Made by a program: the position numbers and the translations under genes | Notes under the pieces: model-generated | What the model was told of the DNA's origin: nothing | The model's input: the letters and a program-made list of their open reading frames with translations, nothing else | Database searches by the model: none | NCBI GenBank assembly: GCA_017561025.1 | Contig: JAFZDU010000122.1 | Span: 1-44,894 of the forward strand | Length of the DNA: 44,894 nt | Direction of reading: 5' to 3' | Source of the DNA: Bacteroidales bacterium | GTDB lineage: Bacteria > Bacteroidota > Bacteroidia > Bacteroidales > F082 | Shown: in pieces, positions 15,809 to 24,921 of the stretch | Layout of the letters: every line of letters starts with the position of its first letter | Numbering within the stretch: the first letter of the stretch is position 1

Positions 15809-16657
15809 ATGAAAAGCACAATTAAAGTTTTAGCAGTATTCTTCGCAGTAGGTTTGTTGACAACATCATGCGTTGAGAAATCAAAGAAATACCAGTTGCT
15901 CTTGGCTGAAAAAGAAGCAGCTATAGTAGAAAACCAAAATATTGAAAGAGAGTATAACGGCGCTCTCGGTATTATTTCTGACGTAGAAAACAATCTGCAG
16001 GCTCTCCGTGAAGCAGAAGGCCTGATCCTTATGAACAATGAAAACCTCTCACAAAGAGACAGACTCAACTCTGAACTGATTCAAATTAAAGAAGCAATGG
16101 CTTTGAACAACGCTAAGTTGGACTCATTGTACAATGCATTGGAAAACTCTAACAGAAGCAATAAAGAACTTCGTGCTACAGTAAAGAAACTCAAAACACA
16201 AATAGAAGAAAAAACTAAAGAAATAGAAGCTCTTCAAGTTCAGTTGGTAGAAAGAGACAATCAAATTGCAGGTCTTAACACTAAAGTTGAAAACCTCAAC
16301 GCTGATATTGAAAAGATCAATGCTGACAATGCAACAAAGAGTCAGACCATTGCAAATCACATCAATGAAATGAACACTGTTTATTATCTTGCAGCTCCTA
16401 AGAAAGAATTAAAGACTAACAACATCTTGACTTCAAAATATATCTTGAGAGAAAGCGTTCCAGCAGAATTGTTCACAAAAGCTGACAAACGTGAATTGAA
16501 TGAGATTACAATCGAAGCTAAGAAAGTTGTCATCCTCTCAAGCCACCCAATGGATTCATATACAATCGTAAAACAAGATTCAACAAATACACTTCAAATT
16601 ACTAACCCAGAGCAATTCTGGAGTGTCACTAAGTATTTGGTAATCTCTACCAAATAA
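15809..16657 (+). CDS. Coiled-coil lipoprotein B (tandem paralogue)
   Basis: A 282-residue lipoprotein, colinear with the one at 14687. The lipidation Cys is in LTTSC, again followed by VEKSKKYQ. Shared blocks include IEREYN, ALGIISDVENNL, NSELIQIKEAMA, AKLDSL, ILTSKYILR, ADKRE and FWSVTKYLV. The coiled-coil middle (about 25-190) has diverged most. The conserved ends suggest that the anchoring region and the C-terminal domain carry the function. It lies directly upstream of the sigma-54-type response regulator, with a terminator between. The two copies may be differently regulated: B has a candidate sigma-54 promoter and A a vegetative one. Confidence 0.8.
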   Translation: MKSTIKVLAVFFAVGLLTTSCVEKSKKYQLLLAEKEAAIVENQNIEREYNGALGIISDVENNLQALREAEGLILMNNENLSQRDRLNSELIQIKEAMALNNAKLDSLYNALENSNRSNKELRATVKKLKTQIEEKTKEIEALQVQLVERDNQIAGLNTKVENLNADIEKINADNATKSQTIANHINEMNTVYYLAAPKKELKTNNILTSKYILRESVPAELFTKADKRELNEITIEAKKVVILSSHPMDSYTIVKQDSTNTLQITNPEQFWSVTKYLVISTK

Positions 16658-16678
16658 TTCTGCCCGTTTCATTTTCAC

Positions 16679-16710
16679 AAATCCGGTATCGCTCGATGCC
16701 GGATTTTTTT
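16679..16710 (+). terminator. Terminator after lipoprotein B
   Basis: Stem AAATCCGGTATCG / CGATGCCGGATTT with one T-G pair and a two-base centre, followed by a T tract. Confidence 0.88.
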
Positions 16711-16755
16711 GTTAAAATTACCTTAAAATCATTTCCTTAATAATGAAATATTCTT

Positions 16756-16763
16756 TACTTTTG
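16756..16763 (+). promoter_or_regulatory. TAnnTTTG element for the response regulator
   Basis: TACTTTTG is 28 bases upstream of the ATG at 16792. Confidence 0.55.
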
Positions 16764-16791
16764 CAAGTATCATAAGAAGTTTTCATTGGGT

Positions 16792-18171
16792 ATGAACAAA
16801 CGTATTTTAATAGTCGAAGATGATGTGGCATTTGGAACAATGCTGAATACATGGTTTTCCAAAAACTCATGGGATGCAACCTGGGTTTCAAAAGTAGAAT
16901 TGGCGAAGCAGGAGTTTCAGAATGCCTCCTTTGATTTGGTTCTTAGTGATTTGCGTCTTCCTGACGGTGATGGAATTATTCTTCTCACCTGGATGAGAGA
17001 AAACAAGATAATGTCGCCATTTATCATCATGACTAGTTATTCTGACGTTCAGACTGCTGTGCTAGCAATGAAACTTGGTGCTTTCGATTATTTGCAGAAA
17101 CCGATAAATCCTACCATACTTCAGCAGAAGATTGAACTTGCGATGAGTGCTTCAACTGCTGTAGAAGTGAAAAATGAAACTGTAAAACCAAAAAACAAAC
17201 AGAAGCTGGAACAGAATAAGGTTGTAAAAGGCAGCAGTGCGGTGATGCAGCGTCTTTATTCACATATTGACTTGGTTGCTCCTACAAAGATGTCAGTCCT
17301 GATTCTCGGAGAGAGCGGTACTGGTAAAGAGTATATCGCTCGTATGATTCATGAGAACAGTAATAGAAAGTCAGAACCATTCGTTGCTGTTGACTGTGGC
17401 AGCCTCTCTATGGAACTTGCTCCATCAGAGCTGTTCGGTCACAAGAAAGGGTCTTTTACATCAGCAATTTCAGATAAGACAGGTGTTTTCATTGAAGCTA
17501 ATGGTGGCACTGTATTTTTGGATGAGGTTGGAAATCTTTCCTATGAGGTGCAGAAACAGCTTCTTAGAGCTTTGCAGGAACAGAAAGTACGTCCGGTAGG
17601 CTCTGCTTCTGACATTAAAGTGGATGTGAGAATCATTGCAGCAACCAATGAAGACCTTGAAAAAGCGATAGAGGAGGGCAGATTCCGTCAGGATCTTTAT
17701 CATCGTATCAATGAGTTTTCTGTTAATGTACCACCACTTAGAGAAAGAATGGAAGACATTGAAGAATTCTGTTATCATTTTATAGAGCAGGCTAATGATG
17801 AACTCGGAAAGGATGTCGATACAATTGACACAGAAGCACTAGCTGTCATAAGACAACATAATTGGCTCGGTAACCTGAGAGAACTGCGTAATGTTATCCG
17901 TCGTTCTGTACTGTTTGCAAAAGACAATGTCTTGAGAAAGGATAATCTTCCGGAATTTCCAAAGACAGTGAAAACGCAAAATGTGGCTGTGAATATAGTT
18001 CGGGAAACTCAAGAAGTAAAAGACTTTTCCTTGAATAAATACAACGAGAAAGATCAGATTGTTGCTGCCTTGAATCAGGCTAGAGGCAACAAGACAGTAG
18101 CGGCCAAACTCTTGCAGATTGACAGAAAGACCTTATACAATAAGATGCATTTATATGGAATAGAACTGTGA
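16792..18171 (+). CDS. NtrC-family sigma-54-dependent response regulator
   Basis: Two-component transcription activator of 459 residues. The receiver domain (about 1-120) has the acidic pair ED, phospho-acceptor D53 in LVLSDLRLPDGDG, and K in LQKPI. The AAA+ domain (about 145-380) has Walker A GESGTGKEY, Walker B GGTVFLDEVGNL and arginine-finger regions. The sigma-54-contacting loop reads GSFTSA (residues 220-225) instead of the usual GAFTGA. A Fis-type helix-turn-helix closes the protein (QARGNKTVAAKLLQIDRKTL). The ATG at 16792 is chosen; an upstream TTG adds only two residues. It converges with the hybrid kinase gene, whose stop is two bases away, so the pair is probably cognate. Likely targets are the upstream TTCYACA clusters (inference). 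Confidence 0.93.
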   Translation: MNKRILIVEDDVAFGTMLNTWFSKNSWDATWVSKVELAKQEFQNASFDLVLSDLRLPDGDGIILLTWMRENKIMSPFIIMTSYSDVQTAVLAMKLGAFDYLQKPINPTILQQKIELAMSASTAVEVKNETVKPKNKQKLEQNKVVKGSSAVMQRLYSHIDLVAPTKMSVLILGESGTGKEYIARMIHENSNRKSEPFVAVDCGSLSMELAPSELFGHKKGSFTSAISDKTGVFIEANGGTVFLDEVGNLSYEVQKQLLRALQEQKVRPVGSASDIKVDVRIIAATNEDLEKAIEEGRFRQDLYHRINEFSVNVPPLRERMEDIEEFCYHFIEQANDELGKDVDTIDTEALAVIRQHNWLGNLRELRNVIRRSVLFAKDNVLRKDNLPEFPKTVKTQNVAVNIVRETQEVKDFSLNKYNEKDQIVAALNQARGNKTVAAKLLQIDRKTLYNKMHLYGIEL

Positions 18172-18173
18172 TT

Positions 18174-20624
18174 TTATTCTATATCATATTTCTCGCTTAA
18201 ATATGATATGAAGTCGTCAACTTTGTTCATGAATTCTATGGATTCTTCTTTCCATTCAGGGAATGAGGTGTGGTCTTTTCCTCTTAACTTGTCCATCTTA
18301 TATAGAAACTCAGCTGATTCTTTCTTATTAAGCTGAACAAACATAGGACACATCTTGTGACATAGTTTAACGGCATCATTGAAATTATCGCAGTTGATGA
18401 GTTCGTTGAAAGTCACTAAATTATCTGATGTGGTTTCAACGAAAGTCTTTAAAATGTTTGTGATGGATTCTTCGTCATTTTCAAACATGCTGCATAATTC
18501 AGGGAAATCATTGCTGAACCTAGATGGCTTGTTCTTTTTATCATCAGTCTTGATTTCAGAATTCATCAGATTAGCCAAGTCTTTGATGGAAAAAGGTTTT
18601 CTTATATAACTGTCAAACCCTTTTGCTCTAGCGACATCTTTGTTGTATTCCGAACGTGCTGTCATCAACACGACATATTTGTTTTTATTTATCTCCTTGA
18701 TTTTTTTCAATACGTCTAGGCCGCTGAATGCACCCATCTCTCTGTCGGTTAAAACAATATCGTATCTGTCGATATTATTGCAATATTCTTCAAACTCGAT
18801 AGAGGATTGGCATACATCACATCTTATTCCCAATTTGTTAAGCATTGATTTTATCACTGCCAATAAAGTGTTGTCGTCATCAATGACTAGAATGTTTTCA
18901 ATAGTATTTGATTTTAGTTTTTCAATATCAATAGCTTCTTCTTTTTCTTCATTCAATATAACATATTCAATAGGGATTGTGACCTTAAAATGTGTTCCTT
19001 TATCAAGCTCTGATTTTACTTCTATATTGCCTTTAAGTATTTCTACCAGTCCTTTGACAACGAAAAGTCCGAAACCATTTCCTTCTATAAGACTTTCATT
19101 ATTGTCGATGCGGCTGAACGGCTTGAAAATTTCTTCCAGTTTGTCTTGAGGAATGCCTATGCCTTCATCAGTAATATTGAATATGATTTCATTATGAGTA
19201 TTGCTTACATTAAAGGTGATATTGCCTTTGATGGTATATTTGATAGCATTAGATAGTAGGTTGCTTATTATCTGCTTGATTTTTAGTGCGTCAGTCCTGA
19301 CTTGTGTTTTGTTGTTGAATTTTTTCTCATAAACAAATGACAACTGTTTGCTTACGGCTAGAGGTGTAAACATTGTCACCAAGTCGTCGCATAAAGTCTC
19401 AATGTTGAATTTTGATAAGATTGCTGCTTCTTTGCCTTGGTCCAGGCGTGAGAAATTCAATAAGTTGGTGAGCAGCGACAATATATGTTCTGCAGAATTC
19501 TTCATTGAAGATATTTTACGTCTGTCTTCTGTGTTATCTGAATCTATATGCATAAGCTCAAGGTAACCGAGAATGGAAGATAGGGGAGCCTTCACGTCAT
19601 GAGAGACGGATAGGAGCAGTTTATGTCGGCTCTCCATTATCTCTTCAGTTCTTTTTTTAGCTTCTTCGGTGGCCGTTCTTGCTGCAGCTACTTTTCTGAT
19701 ATCGTAAAATATCAAGAATATGAAAGTCAATATTATTAATAGAGCAGCAGTAGCTATAGATATAGAGATATTTATGTTTTTGTCGATGAGAATTTCACTT
19801 TTCTCAATTTCTTTTATGACAGATGTCAATGTTTGTTTATGCAATATTATCAGCAAATCAGAAATCTCTTTCGTTATTTGCTGATCGGAAAGGATGAGGT
19901 TGTTGTATCTGTTTTCTATAATCTCTATTTGTCTGAGGTATTCCTTTTTACCTCTTTCTGTATATGTCTGCAGTTCGTGCAGTAATTCAGCGGCCTCATT
20001 ATCAGTTTCGTTTATTGTGTCGATAGTTGTTTTTGAAACAACGACAAGACTGTCGAGAGCTTTATCTGGTGAGAAAACGGCACCGAGTCGTTTGATGAAA
20101 CTCTTTTTTTCTGATTTGTATACGATTGTATCTTGTGTGGTTTTGCTTACGGCGGCACTTGTGTTCTTAGGCTGATAACTTTCTATTATGGAATATAATT
20201 CAGTATATGGATTAAATGCTATAAATTGATTGTTTATCTCAGTTATGATATCTTCTTTCTTTTTAAGAAGTGTGGTGATATCGTCTAAAGTCTTACGGTT
20301 GAAGTTGTCGTTGCACAGATTATGTATGGAGTCGTTGATTTTTGATATTTTAGATATGCTTATATTGAAATTATTGAGATGTATGTCTTTGGCTGAAAAT
20401 ATATATAGGTTTGAATATGACTGTGCTTTGTTGATATTCTCGATGAGATTGTTTGTCAAGTCTAAAAGCTGTTCGTTTTTTTCTATGTTTTCTTTTTGGA
20501 AACTGATAGAGTTTTTGAGATTTGCAATATAGTAAATCATTCCGGAACAAAGCATTGAAGCCATGATATATATAATCACAGCATTGAACTTTACTCTGCT
20601 TTCATATTGACGTTTTCTTCTCAT
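18174..20624 (-). CDS. Hybrid sensor histidine kinase with receiver and HPt domains
   Basis: Inner-membrane sensor of 816 residues. TM1 is at about 13-33 and TM2 at about 287-308, enclosing a periplasmic region of about 250 residues that is largely helical. The HisKA domain has H342 in SVSHDVKAPLSS. The ATPase domain shows an N box (QIISNLLSNAIKYT) and G boxes (DEGIGIP, GNGFGLFV). A receiver domain follows with D627 in VLTDREMGAFSG, and then an HPt domain with H756 in KLCHKMCPMF. This is a full phosphorelay (His-Asp-His) that should end on the receiver of the convergent NtrC-type regulator. The stimulus is unknown. Confidence 0.93.
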   Translation of the reverse strand: MRRKRQYESRVKFNAVIIYIMASMLCSGMIYYIANLKNSISFQKENIEKNEQLLDLTNNLIENINKAQSYSNLYIFSAKDIHLNNFNISISKISKINDSIHNLCNDNFNRKTLDDITTLLKKKEDIITEINNQFIAFNPYTELYSIIESYQPKNTSAAVSKTTQDTIVYKSEKKSFIKRLGAVFSPDKALDSLVVVSKTTIDTINETDNEAAELLHELQTYTERGKKEYLRQIEIIENRYNNLILSDQQITKEISDLLIILHKQTLTSVIKEIEKSEILIDKNINISISIATAALLIILTFIFLIFYDIRKVAAARTATEEAKKRTEEIMESRHKLLLSVSHDVKAPLSSILGYLELMHIDSDNTEDRRKISSMKNSAEHILSLLTNLLNFSRLDQGKEAAILSKFNIETLCDDLVTMFTPLAVSKQLSFVYEKKFNNKTQVRTDALKIKQIISNLLSNAIKYTIKGNITFNVSNTHNEIIFNITDEGIGIPQDKLEEIFKPFSRIDNNESLIEGNGFGLFVVKGLVEILKGNIEVKSELDKGTHFKVTIPIEYVILNEEKEEAIDIEKLKSNTIENILVIDDDNTLLAVIKSMLNKLGIRCDVCQSSIEFEEYCNNIDRYDIVLTDREMGAFSGLDVLKKIKEINKNKYVVLMTARSEYNKDVARAKGFDSYIRKPFSIKDLANLMNSEIKTDDKKNKPSRFSNDFPELCSMFENDEESITNILKTFVETTSDNLVTFNELINCDNFNDAVKLCHKMCPMFVQLNKKESAEFLYKMDKLRGKDHTSFPEWKEESIEFMNKVDDFISYLSEKYDIE

Positions 20625-20629
20625 AGATG

Positions 20630-20637
20630 CAAAGATA
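20630..20637 (-). promoter_or_regulatory. TAnnTTTG element for the hybrid kinase
   Basis: The reverse strand reads TATCTTTG, only 5 bases upstream of the annotated ATG at 20624. The transcript would be nearly leaderless, or a later start is used. Confidence 0.45.
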
Positions 20638-20667
20638 AAATTTTTTGAATTATTTCTTGTTAAAAAA

Positions 20668-20696
20668 TTGTATAATAGAAATAAATATTATATTTG
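20668..20696 (+). promoter_or_regulatory. Promoter of the LPP20-like lipoprotein
   Basis: A TTG at 20668-20670, an 18-base spacer and TATATTTG at 20689-20696 precede the ATG at 20743. Confidence 0.55.
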
Positions 20697-20742
20697 CATT
20701 TAATTAACTGATGAAATATTGTGTAATTAAAAAAATAAAATC

Positions 20743-21366
20743 ATGAAAAAAGTATTTAGTATGATGCTTGCAGCATCTTTGTTAGTAGGAATGGCAAGTT
20801 GTGGTTCTTCAAAAAAAATGGCACAGACAACTTATTCAAATGAGACAACAATGACTGGTGACAATGTTGTAACACAAACTATCAAAACATCAGGAGTAGA
20901 GATGGTTGATGAACTTTCTGCTGATGGTACAAGAATAGAAAAAGTTGCATATCGCTGGTATTCAGGTATTGGAATCGCCAATAACAAGCAAGTTGCTATC
21001 ACATTGGCACAACAAGAAGCTACAGCAACAATCTCAAGAACTTTGAATAACATTGTAAAGGATGAAGCAGAAAGAGGTAATGTTGTAAATAATGGTAACG
21101 TTCAACAAGCTCTTACACAACACTGGGAACAAATCAGCATGTCAATTTTAAAAGGCTGCGGCCCATACGGTGATGCAGTTGTTGAATATAATCCAAAAGA
21201 TGGCATGTACACAGTTACAGCTAAAGTTGGAATGAGAGGTGACAGATATGCTAAATTACTTGAAAACTCACAAAATGTCAGCCGTCCACAAAATTTAACT
21301 CAAGAAGAATATCAAGAATTCTTGGATGTTAACAAATCAATCATGGAAGCTGCCAGAAGACCATAA
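20743..21366 (+). CDS. LPP20-like lipoprotein
   Basis: A 207-residue predicted lipoprotein. The signal peptide ends at the lipidation Cys of GMASC (C20), followed by a GSSKKM linker. The body has ARRP-terminated helical and beta segments, with AYRWYSGIGIANNKQVAITL then AQQEATATISRTLNNIVKDE. This pattern of an aromatic start, an Ala-rich helix and a beta meander resembles the LPP20 lipoprotein family, for which the molecular role is not settled. It faces away from the kinase gene and is closed by a bidirectional terminator. A role in the same envelope response as the coiled-coil lipoproteins is only a guess from location. Confidence 0.65.
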   Translation: MKKVFSMMLAASLLVGMASCGSSKKMAQTTYSNETTMTGDNVVTQTIKTSGVEMVDELSADGTRIEKVAYRWYSGIGIANNKQVAITLAQQEATATISRTLNNIVKDEAERGNVVNNGNVQQALTQHWEQISMSILKGCGPYGDAVVEYNPKDGMYTVTAKVGMRGDRYAKLLENSQNVSRPQNLTQEEYQEFLDVNKSIMEAARRP

Positions 21367-21384
21367 TACAAAGAACTATAATTG

Positions 21385-21413
21385 AAAAAGCCGTGAATTT
21401 TCACGGCTTTTTT
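21385..21413. terminator. Bidirectional terminator
   Basis: Stem AAAAGCCGTGA / TCACGGCTTTT with an ATTT loop and T tract. It lies between the LPP20-like gene and the converging efflux operon. Confidence 0.9.
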
Positions 21414-21414
21414 G

Positions 21415-21708
21415 TTATATGGTCTTGTCTATTTTCCAGCTGAAGGCTCTTAGTCCGAGTTCTTCAGTCTTTATGTCGAGTTGGTGGAGGTCATCCATGA
21501 TGTTGTCTACGAATTCGTCTTCAACGAAGGTTAGTATTGCATCATTGAATGTTGGCCATGTGTGAGAGCCCATGTGAGGTTCGCCGCCACGGCTGCCTCT
21601 GCCGTTGATTTCATTCCAGCGAGTGAAGCCTTTGCTGTGGTTCTTTTCTAGCAATTCACTGATTTCTTCGTAATATGCTTGGTTGTAAGCTATGAATATT
21701 CCGGTCAT
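21415..21708 (-). CDS. PG0541-type PII-like transporter-associated protein
   Basis: A small cytosolic protein of 97 residues resembling the PG0541 family of PII-like, transporter-associated proteins found next to RND pumps in Bacteroidales. Visible features are an N-terminal beta strand (MTGIFIAYNQ), a helix (YEEISELLEKNH), a Gly-rich T-loop-like segment (NEINGRGSRGGEPHMGSHTW) and a ferredoxin-like second half (ILTFVEDEFVDNIMDDLHQL). PII-like proteins usually bind a small ligand and control a transporter by contact, so regulation of the RND pump is plausible (inference). It is the last gene of the efflux operon, 91 bases after the RND gene, with a hairpin in that gap. Confidence 0.78.
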   Translation of the reverse strand: MTGIFIAYNQAYYEEISELLEKNHSKGFTRWNEINGRGSRGGEPHMGSHTWPTFNDAILTFVEDEFVDNIMDDLHQLDIKTEELGLRAFSWKIDKTI

Positions 21709-21750
21709 AATTTTACTTTTTAATGATTTGTTTTTTATGCGTCAAATAAT

Positions 21751-21787
21751 GAGACGTGTCAATGTTTATGCCGCATCAACACGTCTC
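21751..21787. promoter_or_regulatory. Hairpin in the gap between RND pump and PII-like gene
   Basis: GAGACGTGT (21751-21759) and ACACGTCTC (21779-21787) form a perfect 9-bp stem. No T tract follows on the reverse strand, so it is more likely an mRNA processing or stability element than a full terminator. Confidence 0.6.
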
Positions 21788-21790
21788 TGA

Positions 21791-21817
21791 AATTATGAAT
21801 TATGCATTATGAATTTT
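21791..21817. repeat. Dispersed (TTATGCATTATGAA)-type repeat
   Basis: The run ATTATGAATTATGCATTATG overlaps the RND stop codon (21800-21802). It supplies the last codons (IHNA-stop) of that protein. The same motif is at 44134-44168. Confidence 0.82.
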
Positions 21818-24800
21818 CTTCATTGCTTTTCTGGCCTGACGTCTTTCTCTTCTTGAGACGAATGATGCATAAAGAGTAGGGATGAGGACAAGAGTAATCA
21901 ATGTTGAGATTGACAGACCCCATGCTACTGTTATACCGAGTCCGTTCCACATTTCAGCTCCTTCGCCTGTACCGATAGCCATAGGAACCATACCGAGAAC
22001 TGTTGTCAATGTTGTCATCAAGATAGGACGCAAACGTTGTCTTGAAGCTGTAACAACTGCTGTGTTGATGTCCATGCCTCTGTCGTGACATAAGATGGCG
22101 TAGTCGATGAGAACGATACCATTCTTAACAACGATACCTACAAGGATCAAGATGCCGATCAATGCCATGACACCCAATGCCATGTTATGCACTGTCAAAC
22201 CGATGAGAACACCGATAATAGCGAATGGAACAGAGAACATGATGACGAATGGGTCGAGCAATGATTCGAACTGTGAAGCCATAACGACATAAACCAAGAT
22301 GATGATAAGGAATAACAAGAGGAATAATCCTTGGAATGACTCTTGTTGGTTTTCGTAGTCACCGCCTATCTTTACCATGAATTCAGCAGGGATTTCTGCT
22401 TTTTCGATATAGTATTGTGCAACCTCAACGCCTTGGCTCAAAGCGTATCCTGAAGATAGTATGCCTGTGATTGTAACAACACGTTCACGGTCTTTACGTT
22501 CGATTTTAGGAGGTGTCATTCCTTCAACCACTTTAGCTACATCTTTTAATTTTATGCCTTGGCCTTGTGAGCCGTACAATACGATGTTTTCAATGTCTTC
22601 TATGCTTTGGCGGAATTCAGGTGCGTAACGAACGCGGATATTATATTCGTCACCGTCCTCACGGAAGAATGTCATGACAGAACCGTTGATACGATTTCTA
22701 ACCATATTAGATGCTGTTGTCACATCGATGCCGTTGAGCTTCAATTTTTCGCGGTCGAAGTCTACATAATATTCAGGAGTATATTCATCGCGGCTGACAA
22801 GTACCTGTGAGAACTCATCTGTGTTGAGAAGGTTGTCTTTAAGAGTATTGGCAATCTTATCTGAGTTGGCGAAGTCGTAACCATAGATTTCGAGCTTAAC
22901 TGTAGCGGCTCCACCCATACCCATGCCTGTTCCTACGTTATACTTCTTGACAATAGGGTTGGCTTTGAGGTCTTCACGTATGTATTCAGCAATCTGTTGT
23001 GTACTTCTGTTACGTTCAGACTTTCTTCCTAAGTCGGCATTCATTGATATGATATGAGTACCATTATTGTTCATTGAAGCGAAAGCATTATCTTCGTCAG
23101 CAACGCCATAGTTGTAGTTGAGCATCTTGATTTCAGGAATTTCAGTCATGTATTTGTCGTACAATTCTTTTGCAAGCTGACCTGTTACATTTTCACCAGT
23201 ACCTACAGGAAGTTCGATGCTGATAGATAGACGGCCTTGGTCCATAGATGGAAGATATTCTGTCTTCATATTTGGAGTAGTCAAGGCAATAGTTGCAACA
23301 AACATAATCAAAGCTATAAACACTACAGACTTACGGTGTGTTACGGCCCAGTTGATGAGACGTCCGTAGCCGTTGCTGAGTGCATCAAGACATTTATTAA
23401 TAGGTGTGAACAATATGGCATGCCATCTATGAGTTCTTGGATTCTGTTTCAACATTTTTGAACACATCATAGGAACGAGTGTAAGAGCTGCTGATGTTGA
23501 AACGATCATGATGATACTTACAATCCATCCTAACTGTTTGAAGAAGATTCCGATGATACCGTCAACCATTGTCAGAGGCAAGAATACTGCGAGCATTGTC
23601 AATGTTGAAGCTATAACGGAGATAGATACTTCTTGTGTAGCGTGAACAGCTGCTTCTTTTGGTTTTGCGCCACGGTCGATATGAGAGGCTATGTTTTCCA
23701 AAACAACGATAGCGTCGTCAACTACCATACCGATAGCGATAGTAAGAGCACTCATGGATATGATGTTCAATGTGTTGCCCGTCGCAAAGAGGTAGATGAC
23801 AGATGCAACCAATGAGATTGGGATTGAAAGAACGATGATAACGGTAGCTCTCCATCTTCCCAAGAAGATGAATACGACAGCCATAACGACCAAGAAGGTA
23901 ATCATGATAGTATCTTTCAGTGAGTTGATAGTATCAATGATGTTTGTTGAACCATCGATGATGATGTTGAGCTGGACGTCTGATGGTAATGTCTTTTGTA
24001 TTTTGTTAAGTTCTTTCTTGATGCCTTTGATAACCTGAACTGTATTAGCGTCAGTTTGTTTTTGGATTGTCAGCATAGCGCCTTGTTTGCCGTTGCTGAA
24101 TACCTTTTGAAGACGTTCTTGTTCTCCGTCGTTTACTGTAGCAACATCTCTAAGGTAGATAGGTGCGTTGTTGTAAGAACCCACTATAACGTCGAGCATT
24201 TCTTCTGCTGACTTGAATTCTTTTTCAACTCTCACTGAGTAAGTGTTTGAGCCTATGTCTATTGTACCAGCAGGTGTGTTGCGGTTTTCGTATGCGAGGG
24301 TAGAAGATATTGATTCTACAGTGATGCCGTATGCTGCGAGTTTGTCAGGATCGACATAAACTTGAATCTCACGTTTTGGTGCACCTGATACAGAGATTGT
24401 ACCTACGCCGTTAACACGTGCCAATGGTGTTGCAACCTTGTCGTCGAGAATCTTGTCGAGTCCGTTCAAGCTTTCTTCTGCAGTAGCAGACATCAACATG
24501 ATAGGCATGTCTTCCATACTGAATTTGAAGATGGTAGGGATACTTACGGCATCAGGGAGTGCCTGTGTGACCATGTCGAGTTTGTCGCGAACGTCGTTGG
24601 TTGCTTCATTGATATCTATTCCGTATTCAAATTCCAAAGAGATAACAGAGATGTTTTCTTTAGATGTTGAAGAAAGGTGCTTGAGGTTACTTACACTGTT
24701 GAGTGTGTTTTCCAAAGGTTTTGTGACGTTGGTCTCGATATCGGCAGCGCTTGCGCCTGAGTAAGATGTCACAACTAAGATAGTATTTTCTCCCATGTCA

Positions 24801-24913
24801 GGGAAGAGATTAGTTGATAATCTCATGAGAGAAAATACGCCCAAGATAGCTACCGTGATGAATATAAGAGCTATCGTTACGGGTTTATTGACGGATGTTC
24901 TGTATAAACTCAT
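21800..24913 (-). CDS. RND efflux transporter, inner-membrane pump subunit
   Basis: AcrB/MexB-like trimeric pump of 1037 residues. It has the usual plan of one TM helix, a large periplasmic domain, six more TM helices, then the repeat of this plan. Signatures include the first helix VNKPVTIALIFITVAILGVF, NLFPDMG, the Asp pair in GMVVDDAIVVLENI (TM4), and GILILVGIVVKNGIVLIDYA in the second half. It drives drug or metabolite export through the TolC channel using the proton gradient. It is third in the operon tolC-hlyD-RND-PII-like, with 8 bases between hlyD and RND. The C-terminal IHNA comes from an intergenic repeat. The substrate is unknown. Confidence 0.95.
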   Translation of the reverse strand: MSLYRTSVNKPVTIALIFITVAILGVFSLMRLSTNLFPDMGENTILVVTSYSGASAADIETNVTKPLENTLNSVSNLKHLSSTSKENISVISLEFEYGIDINEATNDVRDKLDMVTQALPDAVSIPTIFKFSMEDMPIMLMSATAEESLNGLDKILDDKVATPLARVNGVGTISVSGAPKREIQVYVDPDKLAAYGITVESISSTLAYENRNTPAGTIDIGSNTYSVRVEKEFKSAEEMLDVIVGSYNNAPIYLRDVATVNDGEQERLQKVFSNGKQGAMLTIQKQTDANTVQVIKGIKKELNKIQKTLPSDVQLNIIIDGSTNIIDTINSLKDTIMITFLVVMAVVFIFLGRWRATVIIVLSIPISLVASVIYLFATGNTLNIISMSALTIAIGMVVDDAIVVLENIASHIDRGAKPKEAAVHATQEVSISVIASTLTMLAVFLPLTMVDGIIGIFFKQLGWIVSIIMIVSTSAALTLVPMMCSKMLKQNPRTHRWHAILFTPINKCLDALSNGYGRLINWAVTHRKSVVFIALIMFVATIALTTPNMKTEYLPSMDQGRLSISIELPVGTGENVTGQLAKELYDKYMTEIPEIKMLNYNYGVADEDNAFASMNNNGTHIISMNADLGRKSERNRSTQQIAEYIREDLKANPIVKKYNVGTGMGMGGAATVKLEIYGYDFANSDKIANTLKDNLLNTDEFSQVLVSRDEYTPEYYVDFDREKLKLNGIDVTTASNMVRNRINGSVMTFFREDGDEYNIRVRYAPEFRQSIEDIENIVLYGSQGQGIKLKDVAKVVEGMTPPKIERKDRERVVTITGILSSGYALSQGVEVAQYYIEKAEIPAEFMVKIGGDYENQQESFQGLFLLLFLIIILVYVVMASQFESLLDPFVIMFSVPFAIIGVLIGLTVHNMALGVMALIGILILVGIVVKNGIVLIDYAILCHDRGMDINTAVVTASRQRLRPILMTTLTTVLGMVPMAIGTGEGAEMWNGLGITVAWGLSISTLITLVLIPTLYASFVSRRERRQARKAMKKIHNA

Positions 24914-24921
24914 TTCTTAAA

